Shown: in pieces, positions 1 through 8,125 of the stretch
Layout of the letters: each line of letters starts with the position of its first letter
Numbering within the stretch: the stretch's first letter is position 1
NCBI GenBank assembly: GCA_040403315.1
Contig: JBBAKX010000006.1
Coordinates: 62,001-126,000, forward strand
Source of the DNA: CAMCXT01 sp040403315
GTDB lineage: Bacteria > Bacteroidota > Bacteroidia > M30B66
Direction: 5' to 3'
DNA length: 64,000 nucleotides
Notes under the pieces: model-generated
Databases searched by the model: none
What the model was told of the DNA's origin: nothing
What the model saw: only the letters and a program-made list of their open reading frames with translations
Program-made: the position numbers and the translations under genes

Positions 1-1376
1 TCCATTGCTTTGCGACTAACAAAATGCGCTATTCTCCCAGTAATTTGAGGTGGACAAGCAGCATCATTCAAACAATAATGGTTTGCTTCACCTTCCTTTC
101 GAATGAGTTCAGCGCCACATTCTGGACAATGAGAAATATATTGGTGCGGTTGGCTAAATAAGCCTCGTGCAGATGCATCAACAGAAACAACTTTAGGAAT
201 GATTTCACCACCTTTTTCTACAAACACAGTATCGCCTTCGCGGATGTCCATTTCTGCAATAAAATCAGCATTGTGTAAAGAAGCTCGTTTCACCGTAGTA
301 CCCGCTAAAAATACAGGTCGCAGGTTCGCTACAGGAGTGATTGAACCTGTTCTTCCAACTTGGTAGGTAATTTTATCAAGTATTGTTTTCGCTTGTCGCG
401 CCTTGAATTTGTATGCAATTGCCCAGCGGGGAGATTTTGCGGTGCTTCCGAGCACCTTCTGAACAATATATTCGTTCACTTTAACAACGATTCCATCGAT
501 GTCGAAAGGAAGATTATCACGCTCTACATCCCATTTATCGATAAATGCATAAACTTCTTCAAGATTACTGCATTGTTTGGAGTAGTTTGAAATTTGGAAT
601 CCCCAACTACTTGCTTGCCTAAGGTTGTTGTAATGACTTTCAGTTGATAAATTCTCGCTCAATAAGGCGTACATATAGCAATCAAGTTTGCGTTTTGCGA
701 CTTCAGCACTTTCTTGCATTTTTATACTTCCAGCGGCAGCATTACGAGGATTTTTGAAGAGTTTCTCAGCTATTTGTTCTTCATCATAACCAAGATCTTC
801 GAGTTCAGCTCTTCTGTTTTTATTGATCGATTCGAAACTTTTGAGCGGCATGAAAATCTCTCCACGGATTTCGAATTTTTCAGGATAATCTTCACCATGC
901 AGCTTGAGAGGTATTGAAGTAATTGTTTTTATATTGGCTGTAACATCATCACCCTGAACACCATCACCTCGTGTAACGGCTTTCACTAGCAAGCCATTTT
1001 CGTACTTAAGACCAATCGCTACTCCATCGAATTTCAACTCGCATACATAAGAAAACGATTGGTTGATCGACTTCCGAATGCGTTGGTCAAACTCTTCTAA
1101 ATCCTCACGAGAATAGGAGTTTGCTAGCGACATAAAAGGAAAATCGTGCACAACTGTTTGGAAGTTTCGCGTAACCTCACCTCCTACCCTTTTGGTTGGA
1201 GAATCGGGCTGAACAAACTCCGCCCATTGGGCTTCGAGCAATTGCAATTCCGCTAATAGTTGATCGAACTCGTAATCTGAAATCGTTGGTGCTGCCTGTT
1301 GATAATACAGGTAATTGTGATGATTCAGCGATTTTACAAGGCTGTAGATTCTAGCTTCGGCTTCTTCAGAATTCAT
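1..1376 (-). CDS. ligA: NAD-dependent DNA ligase LigA (3' end outside window)
   Basis: Seals nicks in DNA during replication and repair using NAD+ as adenylate donor. Translated from the ATG at 1376, the protein opens with the Ia domain (HHNYLYYQ, then ISDYEFD) and carries the adenylation motif KFDG with the catalytic lysine near residue 115. The nucleotidyltransferase motif RWAIAYKF, the OB-fold region and the four cysteines of the zinc finger (CPEC, then YC and AAC) follow. The reading frame is open to the left edge, so the helix-hairpin-helix and BRCT domains lie outside the window. About 458 codons are visible. It is divergent from the thiolase gene, with about 86 bp between the chosen starts. 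Confidence 0.97.
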   Translation of the reverse strand, partial: MNSEEAEARIYSLVKSLNHHNYLYYQQAAPTISDYEFDQLLAELQLLEAQWAEFVQPDSPTKRVGGEVTRNFQTVVHDFPFMSLANSYSREDLEEFDQRIRKSINQSFSYVCELKFDGVAIGLKYENGLLVKAVTRGDGVQGDDVTANIKTITSIPLKLHGEDYPEKFEIRGEIFMPLKSFESINKNRRAELEDLGYDEEQIAEKLFKNPRNAAAGSIKMQESAEVAKRKLDCYMYALLSENLSTESHYNNLRQASSWGFQISNYSKQCSNLEEVYAFIDKWDVERDNLPFDIDGIVVKVNEYIVQKVLGSTAKSPRWAIAYKFKARQAKTILDKITYQVGRTGSITPVANLRPVFLAGTTVKRASLHNADFIAEMDIREGDTVFVEKGGEIIPKVVSVDASARGLFSQPHQYISHCPECGAELIRKEGEANHYCLNDAACPPQITGRIAHFVSRKAM

Positions 1377-1462
1377 GCTCCAAACGTATGGAATTCCTCG
1401 CTTTTTTGAAGCAGAGTGAAGCCTCTTTTTTCTTAGTTTTGGATCCAAAATTTTCCCAAAAC

Positions 1463-2641
1463 ATGCAAGAAGTAGTCATCGTTTCAGCCGTAAGAACTCC
1501 AATCGGAAGTTTCAATGGTTCATTATCCTCATTATCAGCCACTCAGCTTGGTGCAGCTGCCATCAAAGGCGCTGTTGAACATGCAGGAATTCAGCCTGAT
1601 CTGGTTCAAGAAGTTTTCATGGGTAACGTGCTTTCTGCGAATATAGGTCAAGCGCCCGCCACTCAAGCAGCCATTTATGCTGGATTGCCACAGAACATTC
1701 CATCAACAACCATAAATAAAGTTTGTGCTTCAGCTATGAAGGCTGTAATGCTTGGTGCGCAATCGATTATGGCAGGAGCCAACGACGTTGTAGTAGCTGG
1801 AGGAATGGAATCAATGAGCAATGTGCCTTATTATTTGGATAAAGCACGCAATGGATACCGACTCGGCCACGGTCAAATCATCGATGGTTTAGTTAAAGAC
1901 GGATTGTGGGATGTGTATAAAAATTACCACATGGGAAGCGCTGCAGAATTATGTTCACGCGAAAACAATGTGAGCCGTGAAGCCCAAGATGCTTATGCAA
2001 TTGAATCGTATAAGCGCTCTGCCGCTGCTGTTGAGGCAGGAAAATTCAAGAATGAAATCGTTCCAGTTTCCATCCCACAAAGAAAAGGTGAGCCAATTAT
2101 CGTTTCTGAAGACGAAGAATACAAGAACATCAAGTTCGATAAAGTACCTACACTAGCTGCTGTATTTGAAAAAGATGGAACAGTTACAGCTGCAAATGCT
2201 TCAACACTGAACGATGGTGCAGTAGCTTTGGTAATGATGAGTGCTGAAAAGGCAAAAGCACTTGGATTGAAACCGATTGCTGCAATTCGCGGATTTGCTG
2301 ATGCGCAACAAGCTCCAGAATACTTCACAACTGCACCAGCTAAGGCAATTCCTTTGGCGATTGCAAAAGCTGGTTTGAAGCCTGAAGATATTGGATACTA
2401 CGAAATCAATGAAGCATTTTCGGTTGTAGCAATCGCCAACAACCAACTTCTAGGTTTGGATCCTGCAAAAGTAAATGTAAACGGAGGCGCAGTTGCCCTT
2501 GGTCACCCGCTTGGAACATCTGGCGCGAGAATTATTGTTACACTAATAAACGTTCTTGAACAAAACAACAGCCGTTATGGTGTTGCTGGAATTTGCAATG
2601 GTGGAGGTGGTGCTTCAGCAATCGTTATCGAAAAACTCTGA
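1463..2641 (+). CDS. Acetyl-CoA C-acetyltransferase (thiolase)
   Basis: Thiolase that condenses two acetyl-CoA to acetoacetyl-CoA or cleaves the product in fatty-acid and ketone-body metabolism. The protein starts MQEVVIVSAVRTPIG, the normal thiolase N-terminus, so the ATG at 1463 is preferred over an in-frame ATG 75 bp upstream that would add 25 unrelated residues. With this start the length is 392 residues, the usual family size. The acyl-accepting cysteine is Cys88 in NKVCASAMK. The C-terminal active-site motifs GHPLGTSGAR and CNGGGGAS are intact. A strong hairpin follows the stop codon, suggesting a single-gene transcript. Substrate chain length cannot be decided, but short chain is most likely. 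Confidence 0.95.
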   Translation: MQEVVIVSAVRTPIGSFNGSLSSLSATQLGAAAIKGAVEHAGIQPDLVQEVFMGNVLSANIGQAPATQAAIYAGLPQNIPSTTINKVCASAMKAVMLGAQSIMAGANDVVVAGGMESMSNVPYYLDKARNGYRLGHGQIIDGLVKDGLWDVYKNYHMGSAAELCSRENNVSREAQDAYAIESYKRSAAAVEAGKFKNEIVPVSIPQRKGEPIIVSEDEEYKNIKFDKVPTLAAVFEKDGTVTAANASTLNDGAVALVMMSAEKAKALGLKPIAAIRGFADAQQAPEYFTTAPAKAIPLAIAKAGLKPEDIGYYEINEAFSVVAIANNQLLGLDPAKVNVNGGAVALGHPLGTSGARIIVTLINVLEQNNSRYGVAGICNGGGGASAIVIEKL

Positions 2642-2649
2642 TTTTTATC

Positions 2650-2687
2650 ATTCACCTGATGTGTACTAAACCCCACATCAGGTGAAT
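2650..2687 (+). terminator. Hairpin terminator after the thiolase gene
   Basis: A perfect 14-bp inverted repeat (arms 2650-2663 and 2674-2687) with a 10-nt loop begins 9 bases after the thiolase stop. The right side is AT-rich (AATTAAATTTT) rather than a pure T run, so termination is likely but not certain. Confidence 0.7.
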
Positions 2688-2701
2688 TAAATTTTGTTCA
2701 T

Positions 2702-3487
2702 ATGGAATTCAGTCATGGCATCTGTAATTTGAGCGTAGTGCCTTGTCGTTCCGAACCGAGCGATAAAAGTGAAATGATTACGCAATTGCTCTTCGGTGAG
2801 TTCTTTAGTATTCTAAAGGAACATGGCAATTGGGTGTATATCCGCTCTGGCGTTGATAATTATGAAGGTTGGATCGATGAGAAACAGTTTCATCCTATTT
2901 CATCTGAAACCTACGATGAACTTGAACAATCGTATTTTGTGTGTATCACTGATTCGATTTCAGTAATTGAAAACGTAGAGAAAGGAAGTTTTTTTCCCAT
3001 AGTAATGGGCTCTATTCTTCCTTACTACGACGGATTAAACTGTAATCTAGAAGGTTACGAATATGCATTTGAAGGCAGAACTTCTAGTTCTTCTCCAGAA
3101 TCATTGGCTGAATGTATGGTTGAACATGCTTATGCATATTTGAATGCGCCCTATTTATGGGGAGGAAAATCTCCGCTAGGCATCGACTGTTCTGGTTTTA
3201 CTCAAATGGTTGCACGAACTGCAGGTATAAAATTGATGCGCGATGCTTACCAGCAAGCTGAACAAGGAATTACACTAGGGTTTATCGAAGAAGCATCTGC
3301 TGGCGATCTTGTTTTTTTCGATAATGAAGAAGAACGAATCATTCATGTTGGCGTACTTTTAAGTTCAGATGAAGTAATTCATGCTAGCGGAAAAGTACGT
3401 ATCGATAAAATCGACCATCATGGTATCTTCAACCAGGAAACTGGAAAGTATACTCACAACCTGAGATTGATCAAGCGGATAATTTAG
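2702..3487 (+). CDS. NlpC/P60 family cell-wall peptidase with SH3 region
   Basis: Predicted gamma-D-glutamyl-diamino-acid endopeptidase acting on peptidoglycan peptides. The C-terminal half is an NlpC/P60 domain (about residues 135-260): catalytic Cys163 in IDCSGF, His215 in IIHVGV, and His227 in VIHASG as the third catalytic residue. The first 75 residues resemble a bacterial SH3 domain (GEFFSILKEHGNWVYIR, then GWID), as in YkfC-like dipeptidyl peptidases. No clear signal peptide is visible, which fits a cytoplasmic recycling role better than secretion. The 261-residue length is normal for this architecture. The gene stands between the thiolase terminator and the LOG gene, with no close partner. 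Confidence 0.9.
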   Translation: MEFSHGICNLSVVPCRSEPSDKSEMITQLLFGEFFSILKEHGNWVYIRSGVDNYEGWIDEKQFHPISSETYDELEQSYFVCITDSISVIENVEKGSFFPIVMGSILPYYDGLNCNLEGYEYAFEGRTSSSSPESLAECMVEHAYAYLNAPYLWGGKSPLGIDCSGFTQMVARTAGIKLMRDAYQQAEQGITLGFIEEASAGDLVFFDNEEERIIHVGVLLSSDEVIHASGKVRIDKIDHHGIFNQETGKYTHNLRLIKRII

Positions 3488-3568
3488 GATTGGTTAGAAG
3501 TTATCGAAGAGTTCTCTGTACCAGAACATTCAATTCACAGTGATAAGTCAATTTGCAGAAAAAATTAG

Positions 3569-4159
3569 ATGATGAATATTCGCAGAATTGCAGTTTTTTG
3601 TGGCGCATCTTCAGGAGTTAATCCGCTATACAGTGAAGTAGCAGATTATTTAGGTCGCTTATTATCGCAACAAAACATTGAACTTGTTTATGGTGGTGGT
3701 AAAGTTGGTTTGATGGGCGTTATTGCAGATGCAGTGATGCAATCGGGCGGTAAAGTGATCGGAGTTATTCCAGATTTTTTATACGACATGGAAGTTGGCC
3801 ACGACGGAATCACAGAGTTGATCAAAGTGAAGTCGATGCATGAGCGGAAATGGAAAATGCACGAACTGTCGGATGCTGTAATTACACTTCCTGGAGGTTT
3901 TGGAACCATGGAAGAAGTTTTCGAAATGCTCACTTGGGCCCAATTGAACCTGCATTCTAAGCCGATTGGAATCTTGAATACCAATAAATTCTATGAAGGT
4001 TTGCTCACACAAGCAGATCATATGATGGCAGAAGGATTCTTAAAATTAGCTTACCGAAAAATGTTGATTGATTCAACTTCAGCTGATGAACTTTTGAAGT
4101 TATTGTTAGAAAGCAAAATACCAGCAGCATTAGGAAGTTTAACCGAAAGTCAAACCTAG
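3569..4159 (+). CDS. LOG family protein (TIGR00730)
   Basis: Member of the Rossmann-fold LOG family, often annotated as lysine decarboxylase but with phosphoribohydrolase activity on nucleoside 5'-monophosphates in characterised members. The diagnostic PGGFGTMEE motif is intact, preceded by the N-terminal nucleotide-binding segment VFCGASSG and the YGGGKVGLMG loop. At 196 residues it has the usual size. Two adjacent ATG codons open the frame and the second (3572) is equally possible. Whether the substrate is a cytokinin precursor or another nucleotide cannot be told from sequence. Confidence 0.93.
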   Translation: MMNIRRIAVFCGASSGVNPLYSEVADYLGRLLSQQNIELVYGGGKVGLMGVIADAVMQSGGKVIGVIPDFLYDMEVGHDGITELIKVKSMHERKWKMHELSDAVITLPGGFGTMEEVFEMLTWAQLNLHSKPIGILNTNKFYEGLLTQADHMMAEGFLKLAYRKMLIDSTSADELLKLLLESKIPAALGSLTESQT

Positions 4160-4207
4160 TGTCGATGTTGTTTTTTGAGTTCCTTTGTAAATTGATACTT
4201 TATAATT

Positions 4208-4699
4208 ATGAACGACGCTCATCTTCATTTGCTATTTAACCATTTCCCAATTGTTGGGTCATTTATTAGTTTGGCCGTTTTAGGAATCGGCTTTATCATT
4301 AACAATATAACTGTAAAAAAGATAGGCTACGGGATTTTAATTTTCTGCGCCATTATGACATTACCAGCATTTTTCACAGGCGAAGGTGCTGAAGAAATTG
4401 TTGAAGAGTTTCCTGTTGTGAGCCACGATGTTATTCATGAACACGAGGAAATGGCAGAACTTTCCTTATGGATAGGGATTTTTTCAGGGATTGTAGCTGC
4501 ATTCGCACTTTACTTTGAAGTAGTGGGACACAAATTGGCTCGCGTATTCTCATTGCTCGCGTTGCTTTGCAACCTTTCTTGCTTCATTGTTATGGCAAGA
4601 GTTGGCAACACAGGAGGTGAAATTCGACATCCAGAAATTACTGGAAAAACAGCCATTTCAAGTGATAAGCCTGGAGAAACTGAAATCGAAGGAGACTAA
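4208..4699 (+). CDS. Small four-helix membrane protein, DUF2231-like
   Basis: A 163-residue integral membrane protein with about four transmembrane helices. The first helix is preceded by HLHLLFNHFP, a histidine-rich start reminiscent of DUF2231 membrane proteins. An acidic and histidine-bearing stretch (VSHDVIHEHEEMAE) lies between helices 2 and 3 and could bind metal, which is inference only. The last 30 residues are polar. Orthologues are common in Bacteroidota but their function is unknown to me. The gene is convergent with the DUF4835 gene; only 8 bases separate the stop codons. Confidence 0.7.
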   Translation: MNDAHLHLLFNHFPIVGSFISLAVLGIGFIINNITVKKIGYGILIFCAIMTLPAFFTGEGAEEIVEEFPVVSHDVIHEHEEMAELSLWIGIFSGIVAAFALYFEVVGHKLARVFSLLALLCNLSCFIVMARVGNTGGEIRHPEITGKTAISSDKPGETEIEGD

Positions 4700-4724
4700 A
4701 TCAATCGTTATTGCTGATTGATTT
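4698..4724. terminator. Candidate bidirectional hairpin between convergent genes
   Basis: Arms 4698-4706 and 4716-4724 form a 9-bp AT-rich stem with a 9-nt loop exactly where the two convergent genes end. The stem overlaps both stop codons. It is weak thermodynamically, so the call rests mainly on position. Confidence 0.4.
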
Positions 4725-5607
4725 TCTGGTACTTCGAATTGTTTGTTGGATCGAGTTCTCCCAAAATCTGTAATACTTGTGCTTTTTCTTGAGAACTTCC
4801 TTGCTTGAAGATGTTGATCAATTCATCAGCCTTCGCGTTAAAAAACAACTGCTGATTGTATGAAGATGGCCGTTGTTTATTGACTTCTTGAAGCTTTGTG
4901 AGTGATTCCAAAATGGAAGCTCTGCCGATATCCATTTTGTTGTACATATTGTCAATCCCCAATCGATGGTATTTATAATTGGCTTCGCGCATAGGTTTGA
5001 AGATCGGATTCATGTAGTTTTCTACGAACCAAAATCTGTTTCTTGGTGGTATATCGTTCGACTTCCAACCTTTCGCTGGATCCTGTTGAGCATTTTGAAC
5101 CACTTGTTGTGCTTTTTGCCAGTATGGTGTTCCACCTTCGAGCGCAAATGAATCATAATCCATCGCCAAAATAACGTAAGCATAATAACCTAAAAGGCTT
5201 GATAAACCGGAGATAAAGGCATTATCGGCAAATTCGATTGGTTGGTATTCGAGATAACGGAACGAAACATTGTCGTCTTGAAAATTCAAAAGTACTGAAC
5301 CGTAATTTGTGTTGAATGCTGTTCGGCGAACTTGGATTTGAAGAGAACCCGACATTTCATCAGGTTGGTTAAACTTAGTAATATTGAAAGTAAGGATACA
5401 TTCTATTCTTTCGTCACGTTTGAATTGATCGTTGGTCCATTTCGTGTTGTTCATGAACTCACGAATGGCGGTTTCTAATGTAGTAAAGATTCGTTTGTCG
5501 CTCAATTGCACCGACTGCGACAAGATGGAAACGCGACAATTTAATTCCTGTGCGTAGAAGAACGAAGGAAAAATCAGTAGACAAATGAGGATTAAAGTCT
5601 TACGCAT
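4708..5607 (-). CDS. DUF4835 family secreted protein
   Basis: A 299-residue exported protein of the Bacteroidota-specific DUF4835 family; function not established. The start at 5607 gives MRKTLILICLLIFPSFFYAQ, a clean signal peptide; a longer in-frame version from 5730 would bury this inside unrelated sequence. The start overlaps the coaBC stop by 8 bases, so the two are probably translationally coupled. Orthologues commonly sit in the cluster bamD-rpoZ-coaBC-DUF4835, as here. The mature protein is soluble-looking with no further membrane segments, so it is probably periplasmic. Confidence 0.9.
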   Translation of the reverse strand: MRKTLILICLLIFPSFFYAQELNCRVSILSQSVQLSDKRIFTTLETAIREFMNNTKWTNDQFKRDERIECILTFNITKFNQPDEMSGSLQIQVRRTAFNTNYGSVLLNFQDDNVSFRYLEYQPIEFADNAFISGLSSLLGYYAYVILAMDYDSFALEGGTPYWQKAQQVVQNAQQDPAKGWKSNDIPPRNRFWFVENYMNPIFKPMREANYKYHRLGIDNMYNKMDIGRASILESLTKLQEVNKQRPSSYNQQLFFNAKADELINIFKQGSSQEKAQVLQILGELDPTNNSKYQKINQQ

Positions 5608-6805
5608 GGTTGAATATTTGATCCAAGTATGTTGCAATTTCTTTCGCAGCTTCTGCTTTTGTTTGTTTTCCAAAAGATTCCCAACCACTGTTATTGCTAT
5701 AAATTTCGATAGAATTAAAATCATTGCCAAATACCTGATTTTGTTCTGACAATTCGTTGAGAACGATAAAATCTAGGTTTTTATTTTTCACTTTCAATTC
5801 GGCATTTTCTTTACCATTATTGGTTTCGAGTGCAAAACCAGCAACTATTTGGTTTGGTCTTTTGCTTAAACCCAAAGTTTGAAGAATATCTGCAGTTGTT
5901 TCTAATTCCAAATTTAAGGCAACATTGACCTTCTTAATTTTTGAAGCAGATGGTGATTTGGGTTTATAATCCGCAACAGCTGCAGTCAAAATTGCAGCAT
6001 CAGAATCCTCAAAAGCCTTTTTAGCAGCATCGAGCATTTCGTGTGCAGTTTGTACGTTGATAATTTGAATGTTCGGATGTTTGGCTGTTAATGATACTGG
6101 TCCGCTAATTAACACTACATGTGCACCACGATTTGCCAACTCCTCAGCCAAGGCATAGCCCATTTTTCCGGATGAATGGTTACTGATGTAGCGCACAGGA
6201 TCTATCATTTCGCGAGTTGGCCCAGCGGTGATGACAATCTTTTTATTGACCATCTGGCGAGGAAGGTTAAAAAACGCTTCGAGTTGGTGAACGATTTCTT
6301 CTGGTTCGGCCATTCTTCCTTCACCTACTAAACCACTCGCAAGTTCACCTGAGGCAGGCTCTATAATAAAGTTGCCATAACTACGGAGTGCTGCGATATT
6401 CTTTTGCGTAGAAGGATGCTTCCACATATCGAGGTCCATCGCTGGCGAAAAGAAAACTGGACATTTAGCAGAAAGATACACTGCAGACATGAGACTACTG
6501 CAGCTACCATTGGCACAATTCGAAATCATATTGGCACTTGCCGGCGCCAAGATCATCAGATCAGCCCATAAACCTAGCTCAACATGATTTACCCATTCAC
6601 CTTCTGGTCCGACAGTAAACGACGAATGAACAGGGTTTTTCGAAAGAGTGCTTAGCGTGAGCGGAGTAATAAAATCTTTGGCGGCATCAGACATAACAAT
6701 GCGCACCTCTGCACCAGCCTTCACGAGAAGACGGGTCAGAAATGCGCTTTTATAAGCTGCTATGCTTCCGGTAACGGCCAGAATAATTTTCTTCCGGAAG
6801 AGCAT
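5600..6805 (-). CDS. coaBC: Bifunctional phosphopantothenoylcysteine decarboxylase/phosphopantothenate-cysteine ligase
   Basis: Catalyses two consecutive steps of coenzyme A synthesis. The N-terminal CoaC flavoprotein domain (about 1-180) shows the FMN-binding start VTGSIAAYKS, histidine in NHVELGLWADL, PASAN, the active-site PAMDLDMW and GEGRMAEP. The CoaB ligase domain (about 185-400) shows ITAGPTREMIDPVRYISN, HSSGKMGY and AAVADYKP. Length (401) is normal. The segment after PASAN reads MISNCANGSCSSLM, lacking the DN pair usually seen in the family motif; see findings. It overlaps the next gene by 8 bases and follows rpoZ by 11. Confidence 0.97.
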   Translation of the reverse strand: MLFRKKIILAVTGSIAAYKSAFLTRLLVKAGAEVRIVMSDAAKDFITPLTLSTLSKNPVHSSFTVGPEGEWVNHVELGLWADLMILAPASANMISNCANGSCSSLMSAVYLSAKCPVFFSPAMDLDMWKHPSTQKNIAALRSYGNFIIEPASGELASGLVGEGRMAEPEEIVHQLEAFFNLPRQMVNKKIVITAGPTREMIDPVRYISNHSSGKMGYALAEELANRGAHVVLISGPVSLTAKHPNIQIINVQTAHEMLDAAKKAFEDSDAAILTAAVADYKPKSPSASKIKKVNVALNLELETTADILQTLGLSKRPNQIVAGFALETNNGKENAELKVKNKNLDFIVLNELSEQNQVFGNDFNSIEIYSNNSGWESFGKQTKAEAAKEIATYLDQIFNHA

Positions 6806-6816
6806 ATTGGAGAAAA

Positions 6817-7137
6817 TTACTTTTCTGTAGTAGTTTCCCTCGCTGGATTGCGGAAGTAAACCTTACCATCTTGAAATTCGCTGATGGCTACTAAAGTTGG
6901 TTTAGGAAGTCTTTCGTAATGACGTGAGATTTCAATTTGCTCGCGATTTTCGAAGATTTCTTCAAGATTATCGCTAGATGTAGCGAATTCTGAAAGCTTA
7001 GCGTTTAGCTCTTCTTTCACATTCACTCCAATTTGATTCGCACGTTTTGCAACGATAGAAATTGATTCGTAAATGTTCCCAGTGATGTTCTCCATATGAC
7101 GGAGGTCGCGGGTTACTGTAGTGTTTTCTACTGCCAT
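6817..7137 (-). CDS. rpoZ: RNA polymerase omega subunit, Bacteroidota type
   Basis: Small 106-residue protein of the omega/Rpb6 family, which helps assemble and stabilise the RNA polymerase core through beta'. The conserved part is NIYESISIVAKRANQI, corresponding to the omega helix that contacts beta', followed by a long acidic helix. Position between bamD and coaBC is the standard Bacteroidota location for this gene and strongly supports the call despite low similarity to proteobacterial omega. The gap to bamD is 21 bases, consistent with one transcript. Confidence 0.9.
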   Translation of the reverse strand: MAVENTTVTRDLRHMENITGNIYESISIVAKRANQIGVNVKEELNAKLSEFATSSDNLEEIFENREQIEISRHYERLPKPTLVAISEFQDGKVYFRNPARETTTEK

Positions 7138-7158
7138 GGTTTGTATTGCAGAATGAAC

Positions 7159-7965
7159 TTATTTGCTGTACTCGGTATACCTGATCATCGCCTTGTCGTA
7201 TACTTCCTTGGCTTGATCTGCATACTTTCCAGCGGCAAATTTATTAATAAATGCGTTATAATCATCTAATGTTGATTTATAACGTTCCATTTTTTTGTTT
7301 TCCACGCTGTTTTCCGCAAGCAAGTAGTTTGACTTAACCACGGTAAACATCGCTTCTTCTTTGTATTGAGAATTTGGATAATCTGCGAGCATGTTTTTTA
7401 ACGACATCGAAGCAGCCTTGTAATCCATCATCTTGAAGTAAAGCATTGATGATTCAAATGCCTTCTTTTCTAGTTTTATACGCAGTTTATCAATCAATTC
7501 ATTGCACTCTTGAATTCTCGTGCTGTTGGGAAATTGATTGATGAACAATTGCATCTCCTGAATGGCTTTGATACTGTTGGTTTGATCAAGTGTAAAGTCG
7601 GGAGAACCCAGATAATAACAGTATGCATTCATGTATGCAGCTTCTTCAGCCTTTGGACTACTAGGATAAGTTTTCGCAAACTGTTGAAAGTGATATCCAG
7701 CCGAAATTAGATCGTCGAGATAATAGTTGCAGTAGCAATAATAAAAGTACATGTCTTCTGCATTTGCAGTTCCACGTGTTACTGCAACAAGTTCTTCAAA
7801 CAATGGATACGCGCGTTGGTAATCCTTTTTGTTGTAAAGCTCGATAGCAGTTTGCTTCTTGAGGGAGTAATCGGTGCTCTTGAGTACTTTATTGTAATTG
7901 CTGCATGAAATAAAAGTTAGCAGCAACAAAAACAGAAGCCCTGAATGAAAGTTGAATTTTAACAT
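7159..7965 (-). CDS. bamD: Outer-membrane assembly lipoprotein BamD
   Basis: Component of the BAM complex that inserts beta-barrel proteins into the outer membrane. The start at 7965 gives a lipoprotein signal (MLKFNFHSGLLFLLLLTFIS followed by the lipid-accepting Cys21). An upstream in-frame ATG at 7998 would precede this signal with 11 extra residues and is less likely. The mature part is a chain of tetratricopeptide-like helices (YNKKDYQRAYPLFEEL; GYHFQQFAKTYPSSPKAEEA), as in BamD/YfiO. 268 residues is typical. First gene of the bamD-rpoZ-coaBC-DUF4835 operon. Confidence 0.93.
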   Translation of the reverse strand: MLKFNFHSGLLFLLLLTFISCSNYNKVLKSTDYSLKKQTAIELYNKKDYQRAYPLFEELVAVTRGTANAEDMYFYYCYCNYYLDDLISAGYHFQQFAKTYPSSPKAEEAAYMNAYCYYLGSPDFTLDQTNSIKAIQEMQLFINQFPNSTRIQECNELIDKLRIKLEKKAFESSMLYFKMMDYKAASMSLKNMLADYPNSQYKEEAMFTVVKSNYLLAENSVENKKMERYKSTLDDYNAFINKFAAGKYADQAKEVYDKAMIRYTEYSK

Positions 7966-8087
7966 TGCGCAAAAATAACGATTCAATTGGTTATTCATTG
8001 TTTAATATGTTCTCTGGATTAACAATTGATTGCTGAAAAAACGAAGGAATATTCAATTGACTTAGATGTAAAAAAGATGCGAATTGT

Positions 8088-8095
8088 TACCTTTG
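8088..8095 (+). promoter_or_regulatory. Candidate -7 promoter element (TACCTTTG)
   Basis: TACCTTTG matches the Bacteroidota -7 consensus TAnnTTTG and lies 30 bases before the preferred start codon of the palmitoyltransferase-like gene. No good -33 TTG is found at the usual spacing, so support is moderate. If real, the transcript starts near 8102, after the alternative start at 8084. Confidence 0.4.
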
Positions 8096-8125
8096 ACCTG
8101 TTTTTTTTGCAATCTCGAGCTGTTT

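Noticed and set aside
7970..7977. TATTTTTG on the minus strand just upstream of bamD, matching TAnnTTTG
   Set aside because: It would place the transcription start on the start codon itself, and the sequence is easily found by chance in AT-rich DNA; no -33 element is present.
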